Assembly: GCF_004345365.1 (NCBI RefSeq)
Contig: NZ_SLVF01000002.1
Location: 558,001-622,000 of the forward strand
Direction: 5' to 3'
Origin: Kribbella sp. VKM Ac-2568
GTDB taxonomy: Bacteria > Actinomycetota > Actinomycetes > Propionibacteriales > Kribbellaceae
DNA: 64,000 bases
Position numbers and translations under genes: made by a program
Notes under the pieces: generated by a model
What the model was told of the DNA's origin: nothing
The model's database searches: none
Seen by the model: only the letters and a program-made list of their open reading frames with translations
Part shown: piece by piece, positions 16,385 through 26,625 of the stretch
Numbering within the stretch: the first letter of the stretch is position 1
How the letters are laid out: each line of letters begins with the position of its first letter

Positions 16385-19300
16385 ATGGCGACGACGTACA
16401 AGATCCATCCGGCGATCGGAATCGCGCGGGTCGGCAACAGCCCGGACGAGTTCTTCGTCGGACCGGAGCGCGTCGGGGAGATACCGGACCCTCCGGGCGG
16501 CTTCAAGGACAACCAGTGCCGGGTCAAGCGGCAGGCCGCTCGCTTCCGGATCTTCGCCCACCACGATGACGGCAGCGTCGAGGAGATCGACGACGACAGC
16601 GCCGACATCTCGTGGACGGTTCACCTGGTCAACGCGAAGGCAGCCCACCCGGATCGCGGCAACAGCGAACCGGCCGGCGACCTCACCATCGACCCCGGCC
16701 AACGCACCCTGACCGGACCCGACCAGCGCCTGCTCTTCGACAACGGATCCATCCACTTCTCCGGCGAAGCGGTCGTCACGGTGCCACTCGGTGAGATCCG
16801 CAGCGATGACGCGAACCACCTGCTGGTGCTGGGTGGGCACGGGACCGCCGCATCACCCGCGGGGAACGTGATCGGTAGCTTCTGGGGGAACGAAGGCTGG
16901 TACGACGACGTGTCCGATGGCCCGGTGACCGCCTCGATCACCCTCCGGGCGGACAACTCGTCGCCGGTGGTCGAGGGCGCCCGGGTCATCGTCGCGCCGC
17001 CGAAGTTCGCGCCGCACCAGGACAGCCCGACGACCCTGTACGACCGCGTCCTGCAGAGGATGGTCGACCTGGGCCTGCTTGCCGCGCCGACCACGACGTC
17101 GTACACGCGCGACGTCTATCCGATCCTGCAACGAGCCCGGGACATGCGTTGGGTCGAGGGGATCTTCGGGGCCCACTCGTGGCCCGATCCCGTCACCGCC
17201 CAGCCTCTCGTCGACGCGATCTTCTCGCGGCTCCGGCCGTCCGGGGACATGCCCGCGCTGAACGGGGGCGACTCGGTGCTCACGCCGACCCAGCTGGCGC
17301 ACCTGCAACGCTGGCAGGCGGGCATCTACGCGGCGGACTGGGTCGGCGTACCGGAGCCGGAGAGCGACCTGACTCCCGACGGCCTGGACCGAGCGGCCCT
17401 CGAAGCGTGCGTGGGCGGAGCCTTCTTCCCGGGGATCGAAGCCGGCGGGCTCTCCGCGGGTGATCGTCCGATCATCGAACTCCCGTATGCCGAGGCGTTC
17501 CGGCTGGCGTCGGGGATCGCCGCCGGCACTGTCAGTCAGGCCATGGCGCTGCCCTGGCAGGCCGACTTCAGGGCGTGCGGCGACAACTGGTGGCCGGTGC
17601 CTCGCCCGAACGACGTCATCGCTCAGGACTCCGGCAGCCCGGCCCGCTGGGATCGCGACGTCGCCAGCATGGACGACATGGTCGCCTTGTGGCACACCCT
17701 CGGCTTCGTCGTACAGCAGGGAGCTGAGCACGTCGAGGTCGAGCATTGCGACGAGGCGTCGATCACCCTGCTCACGCCGAGCCTGCGGTTCATCGACGTG
17801 CCACAGGGGCCGATGGGCATGGTGCGCGAGGCGGCCCTCGCCATTTCGTTCGAGGTGGTCTCCCCCGGCTCCGCGGTCACCCTCGACTACGCACCCGGCG
17901 GAGCACCGGCCCATCCGCAACTCATCGCTGCCACGACCTCGGTGACCGTCGGCCCCACCGCGCCCAACGCCGTGGCAACCGCGCGGCTGTGGATCATCTA
18001 CCGGACCGGGGTCGCGCCGTCCGCCATCCCGCCTCAGACGTTGACCGTGCGCGAGGCGGCGTCCGGGCAGACGTGGCAGGTGACGGTCGACGGCAACACC
18101 GTCGCACGGAAGACGGCGGCGACCGCACTGGTACTGGATCGCTCCGGCAGCATGAGCGAGGACCGCGGCGACGGGCAGAGCAAGCACGCGTCGCTCCAGC
18201 AGGCGGCGAACATCTTCGTCGACCTCATGCTGGAAGGCGACGGCGTCGGCATCGTCCGCTACAACCAGGACGCCCAGCCGCTGCAGTCCGTGCTCCCGCT
18301 CGGGCCGGGAGGGCTGGGAGACCTCAACCGGGGCGCCACCCACGACGTGATCAACAGCAATGCCCTGGACCCACAGGGCGCGACCTCCATCGGCGACGGC
18401 ATCTTCGAAGGAAGGGCGCTACTCACCGCGGCTCCGCCGTTCGACGTCAAGTCGCTGGTCGTGCTCACCGACGGGATCGAGAACAGCCCACGCGCCATCT
18501 CCGACGTTGCCGGCCAGATCAACGAGCAGACGTACGCCGTCGGTCTCGGCCAGCCGCAGAACATCAGCGTGCCCGCCCTGCAGACGGTGTCCGGCAACAA
18601 CGGCGGCTTCCTGCTCGTGACCGGCGCGATCACGGGTGACAACCGGTTCCTGCTGCAGAAGTACTTCCTGCAGGTGCTTGCCGGGATCAGCAATGCCGAG
18701 GTGGTCCTCGACCCTGACGGCGAGCTCACCCGGGGCGCGGTACACCGCATCCCGTTCCAGCTCTGCGATGCCGACTCCGGCGTCGAGGTCGTGTTGCTCA
18801 CGTCCCGGCCCGATGCCGTCGACTTCCGCCTGCAGACGCCCAACGGGTTGCTCATCGAGCCGTGGCGGGCACAGCTCGAGCCTGCGATGCGGTACGAGAC
18901 CGGCGCGGGGGTGGCCTACTACCGGATCGCGCTTCCGATCCAGTTGCGGCCCAACCGCTTCGACCAGGCCGGCACCTGGCACGCGCTGCTGACCATCGGC
19001 CGACCGCACACCGAACCGACTCCGGACGACTCGGACGGGGCCGACCTCTCGATTCTGAGGGGACGCGCCAGCGGCAGGGAACGGCCGGCCCGGCCGCAGC
19101 GGCGACCGTTCGAGTTCGAGCGGGCGTTCGCGGTCGCGCAGGAGACGAACCAGCCGACCTCCGTGCCGGAGCTCGCCGCCGACGAGGGCGCAACCGGACG
19201 GCGTGGCTTGCCGTACAGCCTGGTGGTGCACTCGTACTCGAACGTTTCTCTCCGGGCCACCGCAAACCAACGGTCGTACGAGCCAGGCGCCCACGTGGCT

Positions 19301-19738
19301 GTCAGCGCCACGCTGACCCAGTCGGGCGTGCCAGTAGACGGAGACCCGTACGTCTGGGCGGAGGTCACCCGCCCGGACCGGTCTGTCGCCACGCTGACAC
19401 TCAATCCGACCGGACCCGGGGAGTTCGCGGGGAGCTTCGGCACCACCGCGCCCGGCGTCTACCGGGTGCGGGTCCGCGCCCGCGGACGCACCCGTCTGGG
19501 GCGACCGTTCACTCGGGAACGCACCGTCACCGCGGCGGTCTGGCGTGGCGGCGACGACAGCGGCTCCACCGGTGGTCAGGGCGGCGGCCAGCTCGACGAT
19601 GCGCTCTGCAAGCTGCTGTCCTGCTTGCTGAAGGACGGGGTCTTCGACGAGAAGCTGTTGCGCAAGCTCGGCATCGACCTGGACAAGGCCCGCGAGTGCC
19701 TTCAGGACTGCGGCTGCGGCCATCACGAGAAAGGCTGA
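16385..19738 (+). CDS. LodA-like CTQ oxidase fused to a von Willebrand A domain
   Basis: 1117 residues; GAGGGAG lies six bases before the ATG. Residues 1-~460 match LodA/GoxA amino-acid oxidases: HPAIGIARVGNSPDEFFVGP, DISWTVHLVNAKA, WYDDVSDGPV, VIVAPPKFAPHQ. The cofactor residues are recognisable: Cys342 in CVGGAFFPGIE and Trp391 in PWQADFRACGDNWWPVPRP, the pair that forms cysteine tryptophylquinone in LodA. Residues ~578-770 are a vWA domain with a complete MIDAS: D585-R-S-G-S, T667, D696. Then come beta-sandwich regions (~770-1070) and a Cys-rich tail. No signal peptide is seen. Known LodA oxidises lysine at the epsilon amine; the substrate here is unknown. The flavoprotein gene two bases downstream supports quinone maturation. 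Confidence 0.85.
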   Translation: MATTYKIHPAIGIARVGNSPDEFFVGPERVGEIPDPPGGFKDNQCRVKRQAARFRIFAHHDDGSVEEIDDDSADISWTVHLVNAKAAHPDRGNSEPAGDLTIDPGQRTLTGPDQRLLFDNGSIHFSGEAVVTVPLGEIRSDDANHLLVLGGHGTAASPAGNVIGSFWGNEGWYDDVSDGPVTASITLRADNSSPVVEGARVIVAPPKFAPHQDSPTTLYDRVLQRMVDLGLLAAPTTTSYTRDVYPILQRARDMRWVEGIFGAHSWPDPVTAQPLVDAIFSRLRPSGDMPALNGGDSVLTPTQLAHLQRWQAGIYAADWVGVPEPESDLTPDGLDRAALEACVGGAFFPGIEAGGLSAGDRPIIELPYAEAFRLASGIAAGTVSQAMALPWQADFRACGDNWWPVPRPNDVIAQDSGSPARWDRDVASMDDMVALWHTLGFVVQQGAEHVEVEHCDEASITLLTPSLRFIDVPQGPMGMVREAALAISFEVVSPGSAVTLDYAPGGAPAHPQLIAATTSVTVGPTAPNAVATARLWIIYRTGVAPSAIPPQTLTVREAASGQTWQVTVDGNTVARKTAATALVLDRSGSMSEDRGDGQSKHASLQQAANIFVDLMLEGDGVGIVRYNQDAQPLQSVLPLGPGGLGDLNRGATHDVINSNALDPQGATSIGDGIFEGRALLTAAPPFDVKSLVVLTDGIENSPRAISDVAGQINEQTYAVGLGQPQNISVPALQTVSGNNGGFLLVTGAITGDNRFLLQKYFLQVLAGISNAEVVLDPDGELTRGAVHRIPFQLCDADSGVEVVLLTSRPDAVDFRLQTPNGLLIEPWRAQLEPAMRYETGAGVAYYRIALPIQLRPNRFDQAGTWHALLTIGRPHTEPTPDDSDGADLSILRGRASGRERPARPQRRPFEFERAFAVAQETNQPTSVPELAADEGATGRRGLPYSLVVHSYSNVSLRATANQRSYEPGAHVAVSATLTQSGVPVDGDPYVWAEVTRPDRSVATLTLNPTGPGEFAGSFGTTAPGVYRVRVRARGRTRLGRPFTRERTVTAAVWRGGDDSGSTGGQGGGQLDDALCKLLSCLLKDGVFDEKLLRKLGIDLDKARECLQDCGCGHHEKG

Positions 19739-19740
19739 CC

Positions 19741-20838
19741 GTGCCCGCGATGTACGACGTGGTCGTCGTCGGCGGTGGTCCGGCCGGTACTGCGACCGCT
19801 CTGCGGCTGGCATCGACGGGCAGGTCGGTGGCACTGCTGGAACGCAGCCGCTTCGACCGCCCCAGGGTCGGCGAGACGCTTGCCCCGGCCGTCCAACCCC
19901 TGCTGCGTGAGCTGGGCGTCTGGGATCGGTACTGCGCGCTGCGGCCGCTGCCCTCCTGGGGCACGCGGAGCATCTGGGACGACCCGGAACCGGCCGCGCA
20001 GTCGCACCTGGCCAGCGGTTACTCCAGCGGCTGGCACGTCGACCGCCGCGCCTTCGACCGGATGCTCGCGGACGCAGCCGCCGACGCCGGCACCGACGTA
20101 CTGATGGGCACGTCACTCGTGGACTGCCGGTACGACGGCGCTGCCTGGGACGTGGCCTGCTCCGGCGAGCGCCGACTGGTCGCGCGGCTGGTGGTCGATG
20201 CCACCGGCCGATCGGCTGTCCTGGGCCGCTCGCTGGGCGCGCGACGCCTCGCCTTCGACCGGCTCGTCGGGATCACCGCGCAGTGGCATGGAGTCAAGGT
20301 GACCGACGAGCAGTACCTGCTGGTCGAAGCGGCTGCGGACGGCTGGTGGTACACAGCGCCGCTGCCCGGGGACGCAATGGTCGGGATGCTCATGACCGAC
20401 GCCGACCTGTGCCGCCGCGACCGTCTGGCCTCCGCCGGACCGTGGCACGACCGCCTCTGGGCAACGACCGCCACGGCAGAACGCGTCGGTCCCCGGTCGG
20501 CATCATCGGCACTGCTGGTCTACCCGGCCGCGAGCCGGCGCACGACCCGCCTGCACGACGTCCGACCATGGCTCGCGGTCGGCGACGCGGCCCTGTCCGT
20601 CGACCCGATCTCCGGCAGCGGAGTACTAAGAGCGCTACGAACTGCCGCTGGTGCAGCAGACACGCTGATTGGCGTACTCGACAGGCCTGGCGACGTCGCG
20701 ACATTGATCACGCAGTACGAATCGGCGCGCGACACCGAATGCACCACCTATCTCATCGACCGCGCCCATTACTACAACGCCGTACGCCGCTATCCCACCC
20801 CGTTCTGGAACCGGCGCAAGCTCCACGCTGCAGCCTGA
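19741..20838 (+). CDS. LodB-like FAD-dependent oxidoreductase
   Basis: 365 residues from GTG 19741 (AAAGG upstream). It has a Rossmann FAD motif MYDVVVVGGGPAGTATALRL, the halogenase/monooxygenase-like FDRPRVGETLAPAVQPLL and the second FAD motif WLAVGDAALSVDPISGSGVL. LodB-type flavoproteins are required to form the CTQ cofactor in LodA partners. The two-base gap to the LodA-like gene makes this assignment strong. An independent monooxygenase is the alternative. Confidence 0.85.
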   Translation: MPAMYDVVVVGGGPAGTATALRLASTGRSVALLERSRFDRPRVGETLAPAVQPLLRELGVWDRYCALRPLPSWGTRSIWDDPEPAAQSHLASGYSSGWHVDRRAFDRMLADAAADAGTDVLMGTSLVDCRYDGAAWDVACSGERRLVARLVVDATGRSAVLGRSLGARRLAFDRLVGITAQWHGVKVTDEQYLLVEAAADGWWYTAPLPGDAMVGMLMTDADLCRRDRLASAGPWHDRLWATTATAERVGPRSASSALLVYPAASRRTTRLHDVRPWLAVGDAALSVDPISGSGVLRALRTAAGAADTLIGVLDRPGDVATLITQYESARDTECTTYLIDRAHYYNAVRRYPTPFWNRRKLHAAA

Positions 20839-20853
20839 TCTGGCGCGAAGGTG

Positions 20854-23224
20854 TCAGTCGACGGGTCCGACCGCGCGACTAGGTGTCACCTCGACGACGA
20901 GGTGTTTGGTGACGGGCTGGTCGCTTTGGGTGCTGTAGTCGGCGATGCCGCAGAGGGCGTTCAGTTCTGGCATGTAGCCGGCTGCGCAGCCGGGTGGGAC
21001 CTCGTAGCGGACGGCTCGGTAGCCGTGCACCGTGCGCTTCGTGCCGTCCTTCAAGAAGCTTGTGATGTCGACCAGGTCGAACTCCTCGAGGCCGCGGTCA
21101 CGCAGGTCGTTCTCGTTCATGAAGACGACGGTGCGCAGGCCCTTTAGCCCGCGGTACCGGTCGTCGTTGGAGTAGATCGTGGTGTTGAACTGGTCGTGCG
21201 AACGGACCGTCGCAAGCGTCAGGCGGCCCTCACCCGGATCGACGTCGTCCGGCAGCGCCGCCAGGGAGAACTCGACGCGGCCAGAGGGAGTCCGGAAGTC
21301 ACGCTCGCGGGCCGGCTGGTGGATACGGAAGCCGTGCGGGCCGCGGGCACGCGTGTTGAAGTCCTCGAACCCGGGCAGCACCTGCGCCATCGTGTCGCGG
21401 ATGCGGTCGTAGTCGTCGGCGTAGCTCTGCCACGGCGTCCCGCTCTCCGGCAGCGTGGCCTGGGCCAGGCCGGCCAGGATCGCGCACTCGGAGCGGAGCT
21501 GCGGCGAGCCGGGTTCCTTCATCCCGTACGAGATGTGCACCATCGACATCGAGTCCTCGACGGTGATCCCCTGGACGCCGCCCGCCTGCACGTCCCTGTC
21601 GGTGCGGCCGAGGCAGGGAAGAATCAGCGCCCTCCCGCCGTGCACGATGTGGCTGCGGTTTGAGCTTCGTGCTCACCTGCACGGTGAGCTCGCACTTCCG
21701 GAGCGCCTCGAAGGTGTACGGGAGATCAGGGCTGGCGAGGGCGAAGTTGCCGCCGAGGGCGACGAACACCTTCACGTCGCCGCTCTGCATCGCCTCGATC
21801 GTCCCCACCGTGCCCAGTCCTGCTTCGCGCGGCGGGTCGATCCCGCAGACCTCGGCCAGCCGATCGAGGAACGCCTGGTCCGGGCGGTTGTTGATCCCGC
21901 AGGTGCGGTTGCCCTGCACGTTGCTGTGCCCGCGGACCGGACAAGGTCCCGCACCCGGCCGGCCGAGGTTGCCGCGCAGGAGCAGCAGGTTGACGACCTC
22001 GCGCACCGTGTCGACGCCGTGCTCGTGCTGCGTGAGGCCGAGGCACCACGCGATGATGACGCGCTTCGTCGCCAGGTACGAGTCGGCGAGCGTGCGGATG
22101 CCGGCCTCGTCCACGCCGGCATCGCGGACCAGGTCCGCCCAGGCGGTGGCCTCGACCTGCGCGCGGTACTCGTCGATGCCGTGGGTGTACTGCTCGATGA
22201 ACTCGTGGTCGAGAACGTCTGGATCCTGCTCGGCCGCCTCGAAGACGGCCTTGGCGACGCCGCGCAGCAGGGCGAGGTCTCCGCCGATCCGCACCTGCAC
22301 GTTCATCGTTCCGGTCGAGGTCGCGTGGAACGTCGCCAGGTGGGCGAACTCGTGCGGGATGATCGTCCGCCGCGAGCCCGCTTCGATCAGCGGATTGATG
22401 TGGACGAGCTGGGCGCCGCGCCGGTCGGCCTCGGCCAGCCAGGTCAGCATCCGCGGCGCGTTCGTCGCGGCGTTGTCGGCCATCAGCCAGATCGCGTCCG
22501 CGATCTCCCAGTCGTGCAGATCGACGGTGCCCTTGCCGCTCCCGATCGCCGCGGTCAGCGCCCGGCCGCTCGCCTCGTGGCACATGTTCGAGCAGTCCGG
22601 AAGGTTGTTCGTGCCGAACTCGCGCACCCACAGCTGGTACAGGAAGGTCGCCTCATTGCTGAGCCGCCCGGAGGTGTAGAACGCGGCCTGATCCGGAGTC
22701 TCCAACTGCCGCAGGGTTCCGCCGACCAGCGCGAATGCCTCATCCCAGGAGATCGGTTCGTACTTGTCGGTCGCCGGGTTGTAGCTCATCGGTTCCGCGA
22801 GCCGTCCGACCGCTTCCAGGTCGTAGTCGCTCCACTCGGCCAGCTCGGCGACGGTGTGACCGGCGAAGAACTCGCGGTCGGCCTTCGCGGGAGCGAGTTC
22901 CCAGGTGGCGTGCTTGACCCCGTTCTCACAGATGTCGAGGTGGAGCCCGTGCGGATCGTCCGGCCACGCGCAGCCCGGGCAGTCGAAGCCACCGTCCTCC
23001 TGGTTCATCACGAAGAGCGCCCGGAAGCCCTCCATCGGCTCCCCCGCCCGCTCGAGCACCTTCCCGACACTGCGTGCCGCACCCCACCCCGCAGCGGGGT
23101 GGTGGTAGTCGTGGCATGAATAGTCACCGCCAGGCGCGGGCCCCCGCCCGAGCGCAGGCTCCCCCGGTACTGCGCCAAGCATCCGCTGTTGCGCGTCATG
23201 CCTCTCGTGAGGTGGCGATGCCAT
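20854..23224 (-). pseudogene. FdhF/YdeP-family molybdopterin oxidoreductase with one-base frameshift
   Basis: ATG 23224 has GGAGGAG upstream. The first ~521 residues read in one frame (CPGCAWPDDPHGLHLDICEN, PDCSNMCHEASGRAL, VRGHSNVQGNRTCGINNRPD), up to LTVQVSTKL. The frame then shifts at TTT 21659-21661. Removing one base restores STKLNRSHIVHGGRALILPC and continues to the stop at 20854, giving 789 residues, the usual length. The C-terminal part holds the molybdopterin-dinucleotide domain (RSHDQFNTTIYSNDDRY). It is a bis-MGD oxidoreductase of the YdeP group, substrate unknown. It may be a sequencing error or a true mutation. It lies 60 bp after ackA. Confidence 0.85.
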
Positions 23225-23284
23225 TGCTCCTCCGTCCGCCCGGCCCAGGTACTACTACTAGCAAGGCTTTCCGAGACCAAGTCG

Positions 23285-24478
23285 TCAAGGGCGGATGACG
23301 CTGAGTGCCTCGCGGGCGATCTGCCATTCCTCGTTGGTAGGGACGACCAGGACGGTCACGGCGCTGTCGTCAGTGGAGACGACGCGAGCCTTGTCTGACG
23401 AGGCGGTGTTGCGTTCGTCGTCGATCTGGATGCCGAGGCGTTCGAGGCCCTCGAGTGAGGCGGCACGTGCCTCTGCGGCGTTCTGGCCTACTCCCGCAGT
23501 GAAGACGATCGCATCGACGGTCCCCAGTACGGCGTAGTACGCCCCGACGTACTTCTTGATCCGGTGGCAATAGACGTCGAAGGCCAACTGTGCTCGGCCG
23601 TCGCCGGCCGCCCGCCGCTTCGACAGCTCGCGGAAGTCGTTCTCGCCGCTCATGCCTTTCAACCCGGATTCGTAGTTGAGCAGACGGTCGATCTTGTCCA
23701 GGGGCAGGCCGAGCTCGCGGGACAGGTGCCCGTGAATCGCCGGGTCCAGGTCGCCGGACCGCGTTCCCATCACCAGGCCTTCGAGCGGGGTCATCCCCAT
23801 CGAGGTGTCGACCGACTTGCCACCACGCACCGCCGTGGCGGAACAACCGTTGCCCAGGTGGAGCACGATGAGGTTCACGTCCGCCGGATCACGCCCGAGC
23901 AAGCGTGCGGCCTCCCCGGAGACGAACGCGTGCGAGGTGCCGTGAAAGCCGTACCGCCTGATCCCGTGCTCCTTCAGCCACTCGTGGGGAACCGCATACG
24001 TGTAAGCCTCCGGTTCGAGGGTCTGGTGGAAGGCCGTGTCGAACACCGCCACCTGCGGCAGGTCGGGGAAGAGCCGGCGAGCCACTCGCATGCCCTCGAG
24101 GTTGGCCGGGTTGTGGAGCGGGGCCAGCGGCACGAGTTCGGTGACCTTCGTGATCAGCTCGTCGTCGACGAGGACCGGGTCGGCGAACCACGATCCGCCG
24201 TGCACGACTCGGTGGCCCACGGCAACGATGTCGAGATCGTCGAGGGAAGGGCCCTGCGTCTCGAAGGCGTTGATCGCCGCCTTCAGCGCGTCCTCGTGGG
24301 ACGAGATCGACAGCGCAGTACTGGTCTCGCCGCTCGGGCCGCGGTGCATCTGGTGGCCCTCCGACTCACCGATGCGCTCGATGAGACCGACCGCGGCAGC
24401 CTCCCCGGACGCGGCGTCGACCAGGCTGTACTTCAGGGAAGAGGATCCCGCGTTGATCACCAGCACGTGATCGCTCAT
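23285..24478 (-). CDS. ackA: Acetate kinase
   Basis: 397 residues; MSDHVLVINAGSSSLKYSLV is the first ASKHA phosphate-binding motif. HRVVHGGSWF, VFDTAFHQT, RRYGFHGTSHAFV, LHLGNGCSATAVRGGKSVDT and MGMTPLEGLVMGTRSGDLDP are the family signatures with the catalytic Arg and His. It interconverts acetyl phosphate plus ADP with acetate plus ATP. Its ATG overlaps the pta stop by four bases, giving the classic pta-ackA pair, here in a run with a KdpD-like kinase and a YdeP-like enzyme. Confidence 0.97.
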   Translation of the reverse strand: MSDHVLVINAGSSSLKYSLVDAASGEAAAVGLIERIGESEGHQMHRGPSGETSTALSISSHEDALKAAINAFETQGPSLDDLDIVAVGHRVVHGGSWFADPVLVDDELITKVTELVPLAPLHNPANLEGMRVARRLFPDLPQVAVFDTAFHQTLEPEAYTYAVPHEWLKEHGIRRYGFHGTSHAFVSGEAARLLGRDPADVNLIVLHLGNGCSATAVRGGKSVDTSMGMTPLEGLVMGTRSGDLDPAIHGHLSRELGLPLDKIDRLLNYESGLKGMSGENDFRELSKRRAAGDGRAQLAFDVYCHRIKKYVGAYYAVLGTVDAIVFTAGVGQNAAEARAASLEGLERLGIQIDDERNTASSDKARVVSTDDSAVTVLVVPTNEEWQIAREALSVIRP

Positions 24479-26589
24479 CGGTGGGTCCTCCCCGCGCTCA
24501 TTGCCGCCGTCGCCGATTCCTGCTGCGCCTGGATGGCGGTGATCGCGACCGTGTTGATGATGTCTCGCACCGTTGCCCCTCGGGAGAGGTCGTTCACCGG
24601 TTTCTGCAGGCCTTGCAGTACCGGCCCGACAGCGACCGCGTTGGCAGATCGCTGCACCGCCTTGTAGGTGTTGTTGCCGGTATTGAGGTCGGGGAAGATG
24701 AACACCGTCGCCCGGCCTGCCACCGGCGAACCAGGCAGCTTGGTCTTCGCCACGGCGGCGTCGATCGCGGCGTCGTACTGGATCGGCCCCTCCACCAGCA
24801 ATTCGGGCGCGCGCTCTCTGATGATCCCGGTTGCCTTGGACACCTTCTCCACGTCCGTGCCCGTGCCGGAGGCGCCGGTGGAGTACGACAGCATCGCGAC
24901 CCGCGGCTCGATGCCGAAAGCCGCCGCGGTCGCCGCGGAGGAGATCGCGATGTCGGCTAGCTGCTCGGCGGTCGGGTCGGGGTTCACCGCGCAGTCGCCG
25001 TACACGAGGACCTGGTTCTCCAGACACATGAAGAACACCGACGACACCACGGACACCCCGGGCAGCGTTTTCACCACCTCGAGAGCCGGCCGGATCGTGT
25101 GCGCGGTGGTGTGGACGGCACCCGACACCATGCCGTCGGCCAGCCCGAGCTTCACCATCATCGTGCCGAAGTAGGACACGTCCCTGACCACGTCGCGAGC
25201 CCGGTCGAGGTCGACGCCACGGTGCTGACGGAGCCGGTGGTACTCCTGGGCGAACCGCTCCCGCAGTACCTCGTCGCCGTCCGGGCTGACGATCTGCGCC
25301 GCCGAGATTTCCACACCGAGGGCTGCCGCCTTCGCGCTGATCGCGATCGGATCCCCGAGGAGGGTCAGCCGCGCCACGCCGCGGCGCAGGAGCGCGTCCG
25401 CCGCCCGCAGGATCCGCTCCTCCTCACCCTCCGGCAGGACGATGTGCTTCAGGTCGGCCAGCGCCTCGTCGATCACCTGGTGCTCGAACATCAGCGGGGT
25501 CACCGCGCTACTCCGCGCCACCGCGAGTCGATCCAGCAGCGCGGCGCCGTCGACGTACCGATCGAACAGCGCGAGCGCCATGTCCACCTTGCGCGGAGAG
25601 TCCTTGGTGACTCGGCCTCGTACTGCGGTCAGCGCGGTGGAGGCCGCATGCGTGCCCAGGTCGGTCTCGATGATGGGCAGGGTGACCCCGACGCCCTCGA
25701 TCAGCCGCCGAACCTGGTCCGGCAGTGCGAACCCGCCGTTGAGGAAGATCGCCGACACCTGCGGGAAGTTCTGCGAGGCATGCGCCATCAGTACGCCGAC
25801 GACCACCTCCGGGCGGTCCGCCGCGGTGACCACGGCCGCCCCTTCGAACAGCCGATCGAGCACGTTGGGCATGGTCATGGCGGCTATCACCAGCCCACTG
25901 ACTTCACGGGACAGCAACTGCGGGTCACCGCTCAGCAACTGCCCGGCAACCGCTGGCATCAGGTCCGCGACCGAGGGTGCGCTGAGCAGCGGCTCCTCAG
26001 GGATGGCGTACGCCGGGACGCCCGCGCCCGCCAGTACGGCGGTGGTCGGCGCGAGCTGATCCTCGTCGACGCGGTTGGCGATCACCGCGAACAACGAGCC
26101 GTGGTTGGCCGCCAGCTCGGCAGAGGCCAGCTCGGTCAACGTGTGCAGCTCCTCCGGAGTACGGCCGGAACCGTTCAGCACGAGCAGCACGGGCGCACCC
26201 AGATTGGCGGCGATCCTTGCGTTGTAGGCGAACTCCGTCGGCGTGCCCACGTCGGTGTAGTCGCTGCCCAGGATGAGCACCGGGTCACCCCGGTCGGCCA
26301 CATCACGGTAGCGCTGCACGATGCGGTCCAGCGCGGCATCGGGATCCCGGTGCACCTCGTCGTAGGTGACTCCGACACTTTCGTCGTACGACAGCGGGAC
26401 GGCGTCGTGGGAGGTGAGGAGATCCAGCACGTAGTCGCGCCCCCCGTACTGCGCCGTGTCCGGCCGCACGATGGGCCGAAACACAGCCACCCGCTCGACC
26501 CGCCGCGACAACTGCTCCAGCACCCCCAGAGCCACAGTGGACTTCCCGGTGTAACCCTCCACCGACGCGATGTACACGCTGCTACCCAT
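24475..26589 (-). CDS. pta: Phosphate acetyltransferase
   Basis: 704 residues, the long bacterial Pta. It has an N-terminal P-loop/BioD-like domain (SSVYIASVEGYTGKSTVALG), a DRTGG-type middle domain and a C-terminal PTA_PTB catalytic domain with HIVLPEGEEERILRAADALL, DGMVSGAVHTTAHTIRPAL, SYSTGASGTGTDVEKV and FPDLNTGNNTYKAVQR. It converts acetyl-CoA plus phosphate to acetyl phosphate plus CoA. It overlaps ackA (ATGA) and follows the KdpD-like kinase by 36 bp on the same strand. Confidence 0.96.
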   Translation of the reverse strand: MGSSVYIASVEGYTGKSTVALGVLEQLSRRVERVAVFRPIVRPDTAQYGGRDYVLDLLTSHDAVPLSYDESVGVTYDEVHRDPDAALDRIVQRYRDVADRGDPVLILGSDYTDVGTPTEFAYNARIAANLGAPVLLVLNGSGRTPEELHTLTELASAELAANHGSLFAVIANRVDEDQLAPTTAVLAGAGVPAYAIPEEPLLSAPSVADLMPAVAGQLLSGDPQLLSREVSGLVIAAMTMPNVLDRLFEGAAVVTAADRPEVVVGVLMAHASQNFPQVSAIFLNGGFALPDQVRRLIEGVGVTLPIIETDLGTHAASTALTAVRGRVTKDSPRKVDMALALFDRYVDGAALLDRLAVARSSAVTPLMFEHQVIDEALADLKHIVLPEGEEERILRAADALLRRGVARLTLLGDPIAISAKAAALGVEISAAQIVSPDGDEVLRERFAQEYHRLRQHRGVDLDRARDVVRDVSYFGTMMVKLGLADGMVSGAVHTTAHTIRPALEVVKTLPGVSVVSSVFFMCLENQVLVYGDCAVNPDPTAEQLADIAISSAATAAAFGIEPRVAMLSYSTGASGTGTDVEKVSKATGIIRERAPELLVEGPIQYDAAIDAAVAKTKLPGSPVAGRATVFIFPDLNTGNNTYKAVQRSANAVAVGPVLQGLQKPVNDLSRGATVRDIINTVAITAIQAQQESATAAMSAGRTHR

Positions 26590-26625
26590 GGACGAACCCT
26601 AACCAGTCGCACACTCGCATCGGTG

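Noticed and set aside
18862-19740. N-terminal extension of the LodB-like frame upstream of 19741
   Set aside because: It overlaps the LodA-vWA coding sequence out of frame and is low-complexity Arg/Gly. FAD-binding sequence starts at 19750.
21455-23119. 554-codon plus-strand frame
   Set aside because: Antisense to the YdeP-like gene. Its composition is that of a GC shadow.
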